Source of the DNA: Candidatus Atribacteria bacterium 4572_76
GTDB lineage: Bacteria; Atribacterota; Phoenicimicrobiia; Phoenicimicrobiales; Phoenicimicrobiaceae
Direction of reading: 5' to 3'
Length of the DNA: 11,693 nucleotides
Assembly (NCBI GenBank): GCA_002084865.1
Contig: NBMG01000013.1
Location: forward strand, 1 to 11,693
A program made the translations under genes and the position numbers. Under the pieces are notes generated by a model. That model had not been told where the DNA came from. It saw nothing but the letters and a program-made list of their open reading frames with translations, and did no database searches. Positions 11,336 to 11,693 of the stretch are shown one piece after another (within the stretch, counting starts at the first letter, position 1; every line of letters starts with the position of its first letter).

Positions 11336-11693
11336 GTGTTAAAAGGAAAGAAGATACTCCTGGGAGTTACCGGAAGCATAGCTGCCTATAAGGCAGCGGA
11401 GATAGTGAGTTTATTAAAGAAAAAAGGCGCAGAGGCAACGGAAATAGTGAGTTTATTAAAGAAAAAAGATGCAGAGATTTTTGTAATTATGACCGAATCT
11501 GCCACCAAATTTGTTCAGCCTTTAACCTTTTCCACTCTTTCCGAAAATCCGGTAATAGATAATCTGTTTTCTCCCGGCGATAAGATAAGAGTAAAACATA
11601 TCTCTCTTGCCGAATGGGCTGACCTGATATTAATTGCCCCGGCTACGGCAAATATTGTCGGTAAAATTGCCCATGGTATTGCCGATGATATGT
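11336..11693 (+). CDS. coaBC: CoaBC: phosphopantothenoylcysteine decarboxylase/synthetase (5' part)
   Basis: CoaBC makes 4'-phosphopantetheine for coenzyme A; only the start of the flavoprotein CoaC half is in the window. From GTG 11336 (AGGGG-type RBS at about 11323-11328) the protein has KKILLGVTGSIAAYKAAE (flavin fold), TESATKFVQPLTFSTL, the active-site His in RVKHISLAEWAD (H88) and APATANIVGKIAHGIADDM. A 14-residue tandem duplication (22-35 and 36-49) lies in the first helix. Removing it puts the His at 74, near His75 of E. coli Dfp. The frame is open to the window edge. It is the last gene of the yicC cluster. Confidence 0.92.
   Translation, partial: MLKGKKILLGVTGSIAAYKAAEIVSLLKKKGAEATEIVSLLKKKDAEIFVIMTESATKFVQPLTFSTLSENPVIDNLFSPGDKIRVKHISLAEWADLILIAPATANIVGKIAHGIADDM
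11399..11482 (+). repeat. 42-nt tandem duplication inside coaBC
   Basis: Two adjacent 42-nt units (11399-11440 and 11441-11482) encode EIVSLLKKKGAEAT and EIVSLLKKKDAEIF. A run of about 25 bases is identical between them, so the event is recent. The family has only one such unit before the FVIMTE strand. The frame is kept. Confidence 0.88.

Overview
The window is a low-GC (AT-rich), gene-dense bacterial segment of housekeeping genes separated by intergenic DNA that is unusually full of small repeats. Gene content and order (ileS–lspA–lgt–rluD-like; an NFACT/RqcH gene on the opposite strand; yicC–remA–gmk–rpoZ–coaBC) are bacterial. The second block is the order known from Firmicutes and several uncultured phyla. 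Low GC, a T-box-like leader on ileS and the GTAGGGG palindromes suggest an uncultured candidate phylum (Atribacterota-like or similar). I cannot fix the taxon from sequence alone.

Layout: 1-66 is the 3' end of an unidentified gene. 67-752 is a long regulatory and repeat region with a strong extended -10 promoter (296-325), a T-box-like leader with an Ile (AUC) specifier (356-539), and two REP hairpins before ileS. 753-3541 is ileS, broken by a small deletion near 1709-1714. lspA and lgt follow closely on the same strand. 4902-5245 is repeat DNA. An RluA/RluD-family pseudouridine synthase (5246-6175) converges on an RqcH/NFACT gene (6186-8000, minus). 8001-8646 holds a large palindromic composite repeat, a further REP, an 8-bp repeat array and a near-consensus promoter for yicC. 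Then come yicC, remA, gmk (internally deleted), rpoZ and the start of coaBC, with repeats between them.

Functionally: IleRS charges tRNA-Ile; LspA and Lgt process prolipoproteins; the RluD-like enzyme modifies 23S rRNA; RqcH acts in rescue of stalled ribosomes; YicC is an RNase; RemA is a small DNA-binding regulator; Gmk, omega and CoaBC serve GTP supply, transcription and coenzyme A synthesis.

Two things stand out. First, the intergenic DNA is built from a modular repeat system: REP-like hairpins with conserved GTAGGGG/CCCCTAC ends and covarying stems, some in outward-facing pairs, plus 7-bp and 8-bp periodic arrays and about 97-bp dispersed repeats. One 7-bp array has become part of the gmk reading frame. 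Second, three genes usually considered essential carry structural lesions: about 22 nt lost from ileS, about 50 codons lost from gmk, and a 42-nt tandem duplication in coaBC. A 71-bp promoter-bearing segment is also duplicated around remA–gmk. Either the genome is eroding or rearranging, or this is a consensus assembled from mixed strains. Reads would decide.
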